From contig JAWWAC010000011.1 in NCBI GenBank assembly GCA_033721915.1, positions 1-64,000 of the forward strand: DNA of 64,000 nt. The letters run 5' to 3'. Both the position numbers and the translations under genes were made by a program. A model generated the notes under the pieces. The model was not told the origin of the DNA, searched no databases, and worked only from the letters and a program-made list of their open reading frames with translations. Positions 50,963 to 59,548 of the stretch are shown piece by piece. Source of the DNA: REBR01 sp033721915. GTDB lineage: Bacteria > Pseudomonadota > Gammaproteobacteria > Pseudomonadales > Oleiphilaceae. Positions within the stretch are counted from its first letter, which is position 1; the number at the start of each line of letters is the position of its first letter.

Positions 50963-51571
50963 TTATTGACTATTTGAGGGTGCCAGCAACCGATCCAGGA
51001 GCTGGTCGAGTGTCTGGTGCAGTGAATCGCTGTTCCCCAGCAGTTTCATACGCAGGATGGCGCCTTCCCAGTGATTCCAGAACAGGATGCTGATGCTCTC
51101 AGGGGACAGGTCCTGTCGGAACTGGTCTTGTGCCTGTCCCTCTGCCACCAGTTCGGTGAAGCGGTTTTGCCAGCGGTTGTAGGCATCGTTGAGTGCTTGG
51201 CGACAGTCTGGACTGGCGGCGCCGATTTCAGCAGCCAGGTTGCCCAGAAGGCACCCCTGTACACAGTCGTGGCGTTCGAACTCGGCGATCATTTGGCGGT
51301 AGAGCTGACGTATTCGCTCCCGTGGGGAAGTGCCCTGTCGGGCCAGGGCCATGTCCATCAGCCCCAGTAGCCAGTCTGAGTAATCACGGATGATAGCCGC
51401 GGTAAAGGCTTCCTTGCTGGGGAAGTAGTGGTAGAAAGAGCCTTTGGGTACGCCAACCCGATCGAGCACCGCCTTGATGCCTGTGCCGTGATAGCCCTGC
51501 TGTGAAAGCAACTCGCGTCCAGCGTTGAGTAACGAGGCTTTGACCGGGTTTTGTGTCGCAGGGACAGGCAT
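50963..51571 (-). CDS. TetR-family regulator, NemR-like, start codon inside a repeat copy
   Basis: A 202-aa repressor upstream of the oxidoreductase gene. Helix-turn-helix: GTGIKAVLDRVGVPKGSFYHYFPSKEAF; the C-terminal domain has VQGCLLGNLAAEIGAASPDC, typical of NemR-like regulators, with cysteines that could sense electrophiles. The ATG at 51571 belongs to a GGGACAGGCAT motif copy read in reverse (ATGCCTGTCCC, giving MPVPA). A further GTG-started extension to 51616 would translate two more copies (MPVPVT). Likely controls the TetR-oxidoreductase operon. Confidence 0.9.
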   Translation of the reverse strand: MPVPATQNPVKASLLNAGRELLSQQGYHGTGIKAVLDRVGVPKGSFYHYFPSKEAFTAAIIRDYSDWLLGLMDMALARQGTSPRERIRQLYRQMIAEFERHDCVQGCLLGNLAAEIGAASPDCRQALNDAYNRWQNRFTELVAEGQAQDQFRQDLSPESISILFWNHWEGAILRMKLLGNSDSLHQTLDQLLDRLLAPSNSQ

Positions 51572-51675
51572 GGGGCTCTCCGGGACAGGCGTGGCAATGG
51601 TTACCGGGACAGGCACGGTGTTTCGGTGTTTCAGGTGACATCCGGAACGGGCATCGACATATCTGGGACAGACAT
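51561..51675 (-). repeat. Cluster E of the motif, four copies over the tetR start
   Basis: On the plus strand: GGGACAGGCAT at 51561 (contains the TetR ATG on the minus strand), GGGACAGGCGT at 51582, GGGACAGGCAC at 51606 and GGGACAGACAT at 51665. Because the gene reads the opposite strand, the repeats also supply possible upstream start codons and a Pro/Val-rich leader peptide. Confidence 0.88.
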
Positions 51676-51843
51676 CATGATTGTGTGATGGCTGAACTAG
51701 ACCGGTCGTCTACAGCTAGCAAGTACACTAATTAAATGCCGGCTCGGGGTCAAGTGTGGGGTGTTTGATGCTTGGGCTGATCAAGCCCTTGAGGGATAAT
51801 ACCGCCTCTTCGATTCAGCCACTGATCCCTTACCGAGAGTCCC

Positions 51844-52668
51844 ATGACCCGCGCCAGCACACTGCAGTCCCGACTGGAAGCCCTGCACAGAAACAAGTTT
51901 TTTGAGTTGACCGTGATCTTCATCATTATTTTTTCGGCGCTTCTGGTCGGGGCCCGGACCTATGATGAGGTAAGCCGCTTTGATCGCATTATCGGCATTC
52001 TGGACTGGGTGGTGACGGGTTTTTTCCTGGTGGAGATCCTGATCCGCATGGCGGCCGAGCAGAGGCTGTCGAATTTTTTCCGCAGTGGCTGGAATGTCTT
52101 TGATTTCACCATCGTTGTCGCCAGCCTGATTCCCATCAATGAGTCAGAAATGGTGCTGGTGGCCCGGTTGCTGCGCATTTTCCGGGTGCTGCGTCTGGTG
52201 TCGCTGATTCCGGAGTTGCGGGTGCTGGTGTCGTCGCTGCTGATTGCCATTCCCCGTATGGGGTATGTGGCCCTGCTGATGTTCATTATTTTCTACATCT
52301 ACGCGGCGGTGGGCAGTTTCTGGTTCCATGAGGTGGATGAGTCGCTGTGGGGCAATATCGCACTGGCCATGCTGACGCTCTTCCAGGTGGCCACTTTTGA
52401 GAGCTGGGCCACCGCGGTGCTCTATCCCACCATGGAGCACCACCCCTACAGCTGGGTCTTTTTTCTGACCTTTATCTTCTTTAATGCCTTTATTTTCCTG
52501 AACATGATGATCGGCATTGTGCTGCAGGTCATGGAGAAGGAAAGCACCAAGGCTTCACTGGAGAGCGGGGAGGGGGAGGCCGCCCAGATCAACCAGATGC
52601 ACGCCCAGATGCAATCCATACAGGAGCAGCTGGCCCGTATGGAAGCCCGTCTGGAGCGGCGGGATTAG
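51844..52668 (+). CDS. Bacterial voltage-gated sodium channel (NaChBac/NavAb-like)
   Basis: A 274-aa six-helix channel subunit expected to form a homotetramer. S1-S3 span residues about 20-100. S4 carries arginines every third residue (LLRIFRVLRLVSLIPELRVL, residues 109-128). The selectivity filter TFESWA (residues 184-189) follows FQVA, matching the TLESWA filter of NaChBac. S6 is WVFFLTFIFFNAFIFLNMMIG. The C-terminal residues 247-272 form a coiled coil (INQMHAQMQSIQEQLARMEA). Likely role is Na+ entry linked to pH, motility or osmotic response; inferred. Confidence 0.93.
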   Translation: MTRASTLQSRLEALHRNKFFELTVIFIIIFSALLVGARTYDEVSRFDRIIGILDWVVTGFFLVEILIRMAAEQRLSNFFRSGWNVFDFTIVVASLIPINESEMVLVARLLRIFRVLRLVSLIPELRVLVSSLLIAIPRMGYVALLMFIIFYIYAAVGSFWFHEVDESLWGNIALAMLTLFQVATFESWATAVLYPTMEHHPYSWVFFLTFIFFNAFIFLNMMIGIVLQVMEKESTKASLESGEGEAAQINQMHAQMQSIQEQLARMEARLERRD

Positions 52669-52741
52669 ACTTTGGCCCCGATGCACAAGTCACCTATCCG
52701 TGCCATACTGACAATTGTCGTATTACAGAGCGGATGGTGTT

Positions 52742-54031
52742 ATGAACCGATTGTTACGCAAGGTGCTGCGCAGTAGTGCCATTCCCGAGGATCTTTCCTC
52801 CGTGACCCGGATTGACCATGCCAGTGAAGTGGACCCGGAATCGGTGGCCATGACACGGGAGCAGGTGGACAGTATCTGGCAGGCCACAGAGGCGCTTTAC
52901 CGCACCGGAACCCATCCGGGCATTCAGTTATGCGTCCGCCGCCGTGGCCATATTATTCTCAATCGGGCACTGGGACATGCACAGGGTAATGGGCCGGAGG
53001 ACAGCGTGGACGGGCCTCGCATGGCCATGGATACCGATACACCGGTCTGCTATTTCTCCGCCTCCAAGGCCGTGACCGCGCTGGCGGTGCATATGCTGGC
53101 GGAGGAGGGGCTGATCAACCTGCTGGACCCGGTGAGCTTCTACTGCCCGGAGTTTGGGCAGAAGGGCAAGGAACAGATCACTCTGCTGCAGATACTCTCC
53201 CACCGGGGGGGCATACCGGGACTGCCTACCGGGACGCCACTGGATTTTCTCTGGGATGAGCAGGCCATCTGGGAGCTGTTGTGCGAGGCGGAGCCCATTG
53301 ATGTGGACGGCTCCAAGCTGGCCTATCACGCCATTACCGGGGGCTATGTACTGGGTGAGGTAGTGCGCCGTGTTACCGGCCACTCCATTGAGGCCTTTCT
53401 GGACGATCGGATGCGCCAGCCCATGGGGATGCGTTATTTCACCTATGGCATCGATCACAACAAACTCCCGGAGCTGGCCTGGAATTACGCCACCGGCCCC
53501 AAACCGGTCGGCCCTGTGGCCTGGGCGGTAAAGCGGGCACTGGGGGCGGACCTGGATACGGTGGTGGAAATTTCCAACGACCCGCGTTTTCAGGAGGCGG
53601 TGATTCCGGCGGGCAACCTGGTGGGTACGGCGGAGGAGATGAGCCGCTTTTACCAGCTGATGCTGGATGGAGGTGTCTGGCAGGGGCGCAGGATCTGCTC
53701 AAGGCAATGTGTGCAGAGGGCCATCCAGCCCATCGGCACCATGCAGCTGGACCGCACACTGATGATTCCCATGCGCTTCAGCGCCGGCTTTATGCTGGGT
53801 GCGAATCCGGTGGGGCTCTGGGGGCTTAACTCTGCCAGTGCCTATGGCCACATCGGACTGATCAACAAGTGGTGCTGGGCCGACCCAACCCGTGAGATTT
53901 CCGTCTCGCTACTCAATAACGGCATTCCCATTCTGGGGCACCATATGGCGGCACTGATGCGTTTTGTGCACTGCGTCAATGAGTCCTGCCCGGTATTGAC
54001 TCACACCGAACAGCTCCAGTCGGCGTCATAG
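52742..54031 (+). CDS. Serine hydrolase of the class C beta-lactamase family
   Basis: A 429-aa beta-lactamase-fold esterase/peptidase-like protein. The SXXK catalytic motif is SASK (CYFSASKAVTALAVHMLAE, residue about 105); the second motif is a Tyr (LAYHAITGGYVLGEV); ITLLQILSHRGGIPGLP is the usual block after it. No signal peptide is apparent, so it is probably cytoplasmic or membrane-associated, and resembles EstB-type esterases more than beta-lactamases. The last 6 nt overlap the convergent gene. Confidence 0.9.
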   Translation: MNRLLRKVLRSSAIPEDLSSVTRIDHASEVDPESVAMTREQVDSIWQATEALYRTGTHPGIQLCVRRRGHIILNRALGHAQGNGPEDSVDGPRMAMDTDTPVCYFSASKAVTALAVHMLAEEGLINLLDPVSFYCPEFGQKGKEQITLLQILSHRGGIPGLPTGTPLDFLWDEQAIWELLCEAEPIDVDGSKLAYHAITGGYVLGEVVRRVTGHSIEAFLDDRMRQPMGMRYFTYGIDHNKLPELAWNYATGPKPVGPVAWAVKRALGADLDTVVEISNDPRFQEAVIPAGNLVGTAEEMSRFYQLMLDGGVWQGRRICSRQCVQRAIQPIGTMQLDRTLMIPMRFSAGFMLGANPVGLWGLNSASAYGHIGLINKWCWADPTREISVSLLNNGIPILGHHMAALMRFVHCVNESCPVLTHTEQLQSAS

Positions 54032-54376
54032 GCCACCCAGCTCCAGCTGTTCATCCAGTATGTTAAGCACCGAGGACAGGGCCTCACGAAAATCGTGGCC
54101 TGTCCGGGTGCGCTGGATGATCTCCAGCTGATCCTCATTGAGCTTTACCAGGCGCGGCACCACCCGCTGCAGGCCCTCGCTGATAATCTCGTAGGGGTAG
54201 TGGTGATCCTGGACACTGAGCTTGTTCAGCTCAGCCACCTCGTTACTGAAGATGCTGATCACATCGTACAGGCTGTCCTTGTGGCGGATGCTGCTGGCTT
54301 CCCAGTAGGCATCGTCCAGAATTTCGGTAAAGGTGGTGAATTCCCTCAGTGCATCAGCGACGCTGGCGTTGGCCAT
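54026..54376 (-). CDS. Hypothetical protein, 116 aa
   Basis: Unrecognised, mostly helical, soluble protein (SVADALREFTTFTEILDDAYW, then VPRLVKLNEDQLEIIQRTRT). A clear ATG at 54376 with GGGAGGC upstream and normal codon use support it as real. It overlaps the 3' end of the serine hydrolase gene by 6 nt. No domain known to me. Confidence 0.65.
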   Translation of the reverse strand: MANASVADALREFTTFTEILDDAYWEASSIRHKDSLYDVISIFSNEVAELNKLSVQDHHYPYEIISEGLQRVVPRLVKLNEDQLEIIQRTRTGHDFREALSSVLNILDEQLELGGL

Positions 54377-54614
54377 GGTGCCTCCCGATCGTTTCTGTGA
54401 ATCCGGACAATCAGTGAAAACGTAATCTCTGTTGATAGCCCTTCAGTAAAACTGAGTCCAGGCTCAGTCCTTTGTTGCATTCCAGGTGGCGCTATCGCAA
54501 TATGGAATGACTTTGGCCACGATCTCATCCCCTGTTATTAATAGCAGGTCAATGCGGGCCCAGGCCAGAATCAGCACATCAGGGAAAGGTTAACTGCAGG
54601 AAGGAATCGTTGCC

Positions 54615-54896
54615 ATGGCGATTGTTAGGGAAGCCTTAGTTCCGGAAAGGGAAGACAGATTTGCAGTGCCGGTATTGGATGAGTATTTCAGTGTCAGAGA
54701 TCACTTGCACGGGCGTTTGTGCCGGGAAGTGAAAGAGCTGGAAAGCCGAATTCAGTGTCTCAAAGACTCCCCTTCTCCCCACAGTGACACCATAATCCGC
54801 ACCTATCAGCGCATGATTACCCAGAAAAGGCGCTTTATGTCCCAGTGGGGCATGGAGGCCGGCTCCGGCACGGCTTGTGATACGCCAGGTGGCTGA
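54615..54896 (+). CDS. Hypothetical protein, 93 aa
   Basis: Small charged protein starting MAIVREALVPEREDRFAVPV, with a helical middle (LCREVKELESRIQCLKDS, IIRTYQRMITQKRRFMSQWG) suggesting a short coiled coil. ATG at 54615 preceded by AGGAA. The 3' end is convergent with the lipoprotein gene, 2 nt apart. No family recognised. Confidence 0.55.
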   Translation: MAIVREALVPEREDRFAVPVLDEYFSVRDHLHGRLCREVKELESRIQCLKDSPSPHSDTIIRTYQRMITQKRRFMSQWGMEAGSGTACDTPGG

Positions 54897-54898
54897 CT

Positions 54899-55957
54899 TC
54901 AGCGCTGTTCAGCCACGTCCGGGTTCATGCTGTAGCGGAAATTCTCCAGTGGCATAAGTGACTCGCCGTCTTCGACGCCACTGCAGGGATCTTTCTGTGT
55001 CCAGACCTCCACCACACGGTCCCGGTAGTCGGCCTGGAAAATCATGCAGGCAATTTCCTGTGGCTCGCCATCCGGGCCGGTGAGGCTGTGGTGGCCCTCC
55101 CGGCGGCTCCAGACCCATAGCTCCAGGTCATCCGGCTGCTGTTTCCAGGGGCGGAAGCTGAAAAAGCTCAGCTGTGCCGGATTCCCGTTCTCTGCGCCGG
55201 CCGTATCCTCCCCGTCGCTCTCCTCGACGACCTCTTCCACATCCTGGTTGAAAGACAGGCTCAGCTGCTGTGGTGGGTTAAAACCGGTGGCGGAGAAGCG
55301 CTTCCTGTCATAGAGGGTGAGATAGGTGACGCCGAAATCCCGCAGCCTGATAAAGCGCCGGATATTGGGGTTGCCGGTGTTGGGACTGGGGTTGTGGCTG
55401 TATTCCAGCTCCAACTGCCATTGTGGCGGTTCATCACCCTCCTGCCCGGCTTCGCTGTCTTCCTGTGGCTCTACCGTGAGCCGGATCTGGCTGTTTTTAT
55501 ATCGGCCAAAGCTTGCTTCCTCAAAGCAGCGGCGCATGGCGTTACGGGCATTGTTAAAGGTGTCCACCTGGCCGCTGACGATCAGCGCCTCCATCAGGTC
55601 CGGCATGTTGCGGGTGCTCTGGTAGTCGGGGAAGTCACCGGTAAAATCGATAAAGGGGCGACTCAGCTGCCCTGCCTCACGGGCCAATGCCTCGGCCCTG
55701 TCGCTGTTCTCGTCTTCCGGGTCCGGCATGATGGCCTGGAAAAAAACCCGCATCACGGTGACCTCCCGCAACCCGGCATCCACCGATTCACCATCGCCCA
55801 CCCGGAAGCTCGGCAGTGTTCTCTCTACCGGGGGGATGAACCCGAACTGGTCCACGCACTCATTGCCAGACTGGTTGAAGTCGTCATTGCTGCAACCGCC
55901 CAGCCACACAAGGCTGCTGACCAGCAGGGCGGCCACGGAGAGCCGTGAGGGCACCAT
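54899..55957 (-). CDS. Putative lipoprotein of unknown function
   Basis: If started at the ATG at 55957 (MVPSRLSVAALLVSSL), a clean lipoprotein signal results with lipobox WLGGC and a 352-aa product; in-frame ATGs at 55972, 55990 and 56047 would lengthen the N-terminus without benefit. The mature protein has two acidic linkers (ESDGEDTAGAENG) and cysteines near both ends (CVDQFGF, KDPCSGVED), suggesting disulfides. No known domain. Resembles in style the lipoprotein at 11613-12635. Confidence 0.7.
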   Translation of the reverse strand: MVPSRLSVAALLVSSLVWLGGCSNDDFNQSGNECVDQFGFIPPVERTLPSFRVGDGESVDAGLREVTVMRVFFQAIMPDPEDENSDRAEALAREAGQLSRPFIDFTGDFPDYQSTRNMPDLMEALIVSGQVDTFNNARNAMRRCFEEASFGRYKNSQIRLTVEPQEDSEAGQEGDEPPQWQLELEYSHNPSPNTGNPNIRRFIRLRDFGVTYLTLYDRKRFSATGFNPPQQLSLSFNQDVEEVVEESDGEDTAGAENGNPAQLSFFSFRPWKQQPDDLELWVWSRREGHHSLTGPDGEPQEIACMIFQADYRDRVVEVWTQKDPCSGVEDGESLMPLENFRYSMNPDVAEQR

Positions 55958-56132
55958 TACAGTCGGAACCATGGGGACAGTCGAAGCCATAGGCAAAACC
56001 GGATCTGGCGGGTGGCTGGAGCGGTACCTGGCCGGCACCTGTGACATTGCAGGATAACGTGGCAGTCAGGGCAATAACCGGGGCTGTATCACAGTTTGGA
56101 TCAGGCGCTCAGCGAATGAACCGGGCGGTACA

Positions 56133-56645
56133 CTAGAGCGCCTTTTCCTGCGGACAGGAGACTACGGCCTTCCAGGTCTCATGGAGGATCAGTGCGTCGT
56201 TGGCGGCGCGGTGAGTATCCAGCGACAGCTCACGGATCACCCGGGCCCTGGTGGCGGCCCAGCGGTCCACTTGTGCCGGTGTGAGTATGGCGGAGACGGA
56301 CTCCAGCTGGAATGCGGGGCTGACCCGGGCGGCCCGGTAAAGTCGGTGCAGCCAGAAGCTGTCAAAGGTCCAGGCATCGCAGTAGACGGTATCCGGCAGG
56401 ATTTCGTTGAGGTGACAGGCCACCCAGGCCAGGTCATGGCCCTCATCCAGCAGCTGCTGGCGCTCGATGCCATGGATGTTCTGGGCGCTTTCGGACCATT
56501 CGCGCCACAGAATATGGGGTTCGATCAGCCAGCTGTCGATATGGCCCTCGGGCAGGCAGACGCCCACTTCAATAGGGTAACTGGCCACCAGATCCAGGCT
56601 GGAGGCTTCAAAATCGATAAATGCCGGTGGTGTGGGATCGCTCAT
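56133..56645 (-). CDS. DEDDh 3'-5' exonuclease-like protein
   Basis: A 170-aa exonuclease of the DnaQ/RNase T superfamily. The four acidic residues and His of the DEDDh class are visible: FIDFEASSL (DXE), YCDAWTFDSFW (D) and HRAANDALIL (HXAXXD). Similar small orphans in Pseudomonas act on RNA or DNA ends; substrate unknown. ATG at 56645 (MSDPTPPAF) is preferred; a longer form to 56687 is possible. Confidence 0.85.
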   Translation of the reverse strand: MSDPTPPAFIDFEASSLDLVASYPIEVGVCLPEGHIDSWLIEPHILWREWSESAQNIHGIERQQLLDEGHDLAWVACHLNEILPDTVYCDAWTFDSFWLHRLYRAARVSPAFQLESVSAILTPAQVDRWAATRARVIRELSLDTHRAANDALILHETWKAVVSCPQEKAL

Positions 56646-56855
56646 GTGTGGACCATGGTGCTCAGTCACCTTTGCCTTCTCATTCAACAGTGTAGACGTA
56701 CTGGCGGAGAAAGCGGTAATCCTGCCACAAAACCCGTGGCAGAACAGTTACGGAAGGCCCATGGAGGACAGGGTATGGCGATTTTCACCCCTGGTTTACT
56801 CCCTACAGGCCGCCACTGATACAATAGCCTCTTATTCAAGGGCTGAGACAGCGCA

Positions 56856-57521
56856 ATGAGCAACCCCCTGGTCGTCATATACTCCGGTGGCATGGATTCC
56901 TATACCCTGCTGCATCAGGCACTGGCCGGTCAGCGGCCGGTGCATGCCCTGTCCTTCCATTACGGACAGCGTCATGCCCGTGAGCTGAACTGTGCCCGCG
57001 AGGTTTGCCGCTCCCTGAAGGTCCCTCACCAGGTGGCGGATATCCGCAGTATTACGGCGCTGCTTCAGGGCTCGGCCCTGACCGGCGACAAAGCGGTGCC
57101 GGAAGGGCATTACCAGCAGGCCTCCATGCAGGATACGGTGGTGCCCAACCGCAATATGGTGCTGTTGTCACTGGCCATTGCCCATGGGGTCAGCATCGGT
57201 GCGGATACGGTCTGGTACGGAGCCCACGGAGGCGACCATGCCATCTACCCGGACTGCCGCCCGGCCTTTGTGCAGGCCATGGATGCGGTGAGCCGTGTGG
57301 CCAACTACCAGCCGGTGGCGGTGGAGGCCCCCTACCTGCACCTGGACAAGGGTGAGATTCTGGCCCGGGGACTGGCCATGGGGCTGGATTACCGCAACAC
57401 CTGGACCTGCTACAACGGCCGTGACCTTGCCTGTGGCCGTTGCGGCGCCTGCGTGGAGCGACTGCAGGCCTTCGCCGCCCAGGGTCTGACGGACCCGCTG
57501 CCCTACGAGGAGCCGGCCTGA
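56856..57521 (+). CDS. queC: 7-cyano-7-deazaguanine synthase
   Basis: A 221-aa ATP-dependent enzyme converting carboxydeazaguanine to preQ0 in queuosine synthesis. P-loop YSGGMDSYTLLHQAL at residue 9 and the C-terminal zinc cysteines CYNGRDLACGRCGACVERL are both complete. The stop shares TGATG with queE, so the pair is coupled. Confidence 0.97.
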   Translation: MSNPLVVIYSGGMDSYTLLHQALAGQRPVHALSFHYGQRHARELNCAREVCRSLKVPHQVADIRSITALLQGSALTGDKAVPEGHYQQASMQDTVVPNRNMVLLSLAIAHGVSIGADTVWYGAHGGDHAIYPDCRPAFVQAMDAVSRVANYQPVAVEAPYLHLDKGEILARGLAMGLDYRNTWTCYNGRDLACGRCGACVERLQAFAAQGLTDPLPYEEPA

Positions 57522-58177
57522 TGTACAAGGTCAAGGAAACGTTCTATACCCTGCAGGGGGAAGGGGCCCAGGCGGGGCGGCCCGCGGTGTTCTGCCGCTT
57601 CTCACGCTGCAATCTGTGGAATGGCCGTGAGTCGGACCGGGCCCGCTCCGTGTGCCAGTTCTGCGATACGGACTTTGTCGGCACGGACGGCGAGGGGGGC
57701 GGTCGCTTTGCCAGTGCCGCCGCCCTGGCGGATCACGTGGCGTCGTTCTGGCCGGACCTCGCCCAGGGGGCGCCCTTTGTGGTCTGCACCGGCGGCGAGC
57801 CGTTGCTGCAACTGGACGAGCCGCTGCTGGAGGCCTTCCATGAGAGGGGCTTTACCGTGGCGGTGGAGACCAATGGCACGCTGCCGGCCCCGGCGGGCAT
57901 TGACTGGCTCTGTGTCAGCCCCAAGGCCGATGCCACGGTGGTCCTGAGGGAGTGTGACGAGCTCAAACTGGTCTACCCCCAATCACTGGCTCCACCGGAG
58001 CGTTTTGAGCATATCCGCGCACAGCATTACTTTCTTTCACCCATGGCCTCCCACGGTGTTATCGCCGGGGAGGATCCCTTCCGCAACGCCAACACCCGGG
58101 CGGCCATCGACTACTGTCTGAGCCACCCCCGGTGGCGTCTGACGGTACAGATGCACAAAATGGTGGGTATTGCCTGA
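57521..58177 (+). CDS. queE: 7-carboxy-7-deazaguanine synthase
   Basis: A 218-aa radical SAM enzyme producing the deazaguanine ring. Instead of the usual CX3CX2C, the cluster cysteines are spaced CX14CX2C (CNLW then CQFC), a variant known from Burkholderia-type QueE. FCRFSRCNLWNGRES, CTGGEPLLQLDEPLL and SPKADATVVL blocks are intact. The ATG at 57521 overlaps queC by one base. Together the pair feeds queuosine tRNA modification; queD and queF are not here. Confidence 0.95.
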   Translation: MYKVKETFYTLQGEGAQAGRPAVFCRFSRCNLWNGRESDRARSVCQFCDTDFVGTDGEGGGRFASAAALADHVASFWPDLAQGAPFVVCTGGEPLLQLDEPLLEAFHERGFTVAVETNGTLPAPAGIDWLCVSPKADATVVLRECDELKLVYPQSLAPPERFEHIRAQHYFLSPMASHGVIAGEDPFRNANTRAAIDYCLSHPRWRLTVQMHKMVGIA

Positions 58178-58200
58178 AGGCTGCGTATGTGAAGGCCATA

Positions 58201-58237
58201 AAAAAAGCCGGCAAGGGAAAATCCCAGGCCGGCTTTT
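58201..58237 (+). terminator. Bidirectional terminator between queE and the Lpp-like gene
   Basis: Stem AAAAGCCGGC / GCCGGCTTTT, with an inner GGGA/TCCC pairing, flanked by a six-base A-tract on the left and TTTTCT on the right. Convergent genes on both sides fit a shared terminator. Confidence 0.9.
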
Positions 58238-58281
58238 CTAATGCCATTCACCAATAAACAGAATGGCCTACCTGCGGCGAA

Positions 58282-58566
58282 TTACTTGCCGCTGGTGCGA
58301 TCGAGCATACGCTTGGCGCGCTCGTTGGCTTCTTCCGCCTGCTTGTGGGCTTCAGTGGCCTTGGCCAGAGCTTCTTCGGCCTTGGCGTACGCATCGTCAG
58401 CGCGGCTATGGGCAGAATCGGCGCGGCTTTGTGCACGCTGTGCAGCCTGCTGAGCGGACTCGGAAGTGTTCAGTGCGTTTTGCACCTCATCTTCCATGTC
58501 GCCGTTGCTGGCACAACCGGTAGCCATAACGGCCATTGCGAAACCTGCGATGGTCAATTTCTTCAT
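58282..58566 (-). CDS. Lpp/OprI-type alanine-zipper outer-membrane lipoprotein
   Basis: A 94-aa lipoprotein: signal peptide with MAVMATGC lipobox (Cys18), then heptad repeats of Ala (SAQQAAQRAQSRADSAHSRA) forming a trimeric coiled coil, and a C-terminal Lys (TSGK) that can be linked to peptidoglycan. It tethers the outer membrane to the wall, and an L,D-transpeptidase gene upstream is a plausible partner for that link. An AT-rich 240-nt gap upstream should hold a strong promoter. Confidence 0.92.
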   Translation of the reverse strand: MKKLTIAGFAMAVMATGCASNGDMEDEVQNALNTSESAQQAAQRAQSRADSAHSRADDAYAKAEEALAKATEAHKQAEEANERAKRMLDRTSGK

Positions 58567-58805
58567 GATAATCCCCTTCAGATAGGTGTACATGTTGTCT
58601 TCAGTATCCTTTGGCGACAACGACAGTCGTGCGCCTAGTGAAGATGGTTACTGAACCTGTGAAACTTGGGTTTTCAAAACGATAACCCAATACCGCAAGT
58701 AGTGTATGCAATGACAGCGCGCAGTAAAAGTTTTTAACCTTTATTTAAAGGAACTTTTTGCTTACGAACAGGTCATGTGGGCTTTTATGCCGCAATAATG
58801 AGCGG

Positions 58806-59423
58806 TCAGGGGCGAATTTCAATGGTGGTGCCGTTTTTCACCAGTTGCCAGATTTCGTCCATGGCCTCATTGGTGACGGCAATACAGCCTTCGGTCCAGT
58901 CCAGCCCCACATAGGCGAAGGCCCAGTCCTCGGCCTCGTTGGGCAGACCGTGGATCATGATGGCGTCCCCCGGATCCTGCCCCCAGGCCTCGGCCTTGCG
59001 CCGGTCTTCCTGGTTGGGGTAGGAAATGCGGATGGATTTGTAGAAATCGCTGTTGGCGTTTCTGGCATCCAGTGTATAGCGCCCCTCGGGGGTGCGGTGA
59101 TCGCCGGAAAACAGCTTGTGCCCCACCGGGTTACTCCCCAGTGAGATGCGGTATTCCCGAACCGGTTTGCCTTCCTGCAACAGCCACAGACGACGCTCGC
59201 TTTTTTTCACCAGCACCTTGTCCACCCGGTAGGGCTTTGCTGCGTCTGCAGTGGCGCTACTGTGCCTCTCTGAGGACAGCTCATGGTGGCCCACATAAGC
59301 AGCCAGCTCCTGGCCTGGGGAGGGCCGTGAGTCGGCCTGGACACTGCTGCACAAAAGCGCAAGCAGCAGGCTGGCAAGCCAGTAACCGGGCCGGAGCTTG
59401 GACAGTGTCGGGATCATGGGCAT
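58806..59423 (-). CDS. L,D-transpeptidase (YkuD domain)
   Basis: A 205-aa exported protein: signal peptide (GYWLASLLLALLCSSVQA), then a YkuD catalytic domain with DAIMIHGLPNEAEDWA and the active site TEGCIAVTNEAMDEIW (His, Cys). It crosslinks peptidoglycan or attaches lipoproteins; the neighbouring Lpp-like gene suggests the latter, but this is inferred. ATG at 59423 or 59417. Confidence 0.93.
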   Translation of the reverse strand: MPMIPTLSKLRPGYWLASLLLALLCSSVQADSRPSPGQELAAYVGHHELSSERHSSATADAAKPYRVDKVLVKKSERRLWLLQEGKPVREYRISLGSNPVGHKLFSGDHRTPEGRYTLDARNANSDFYKSIRISYPNQEDRRKAEAWGQDPGDAIMIHGLPNEAEDWAFAYVGLDWTEGCIAVTNEAMDEIWQLVKNGTTIEIRP

Positions 59424-59548
59424 TACAGCGTCACGGATTGAAGGGGTGATGGCGTTCCAGACGAAGCTTCCAACGATAATAGACCCCCTGAGTGTTATGG
59501 CAAGAGTCCGCCGGTTTTGTTAATGATTTTGTGAACCCGTCCGCCGGC

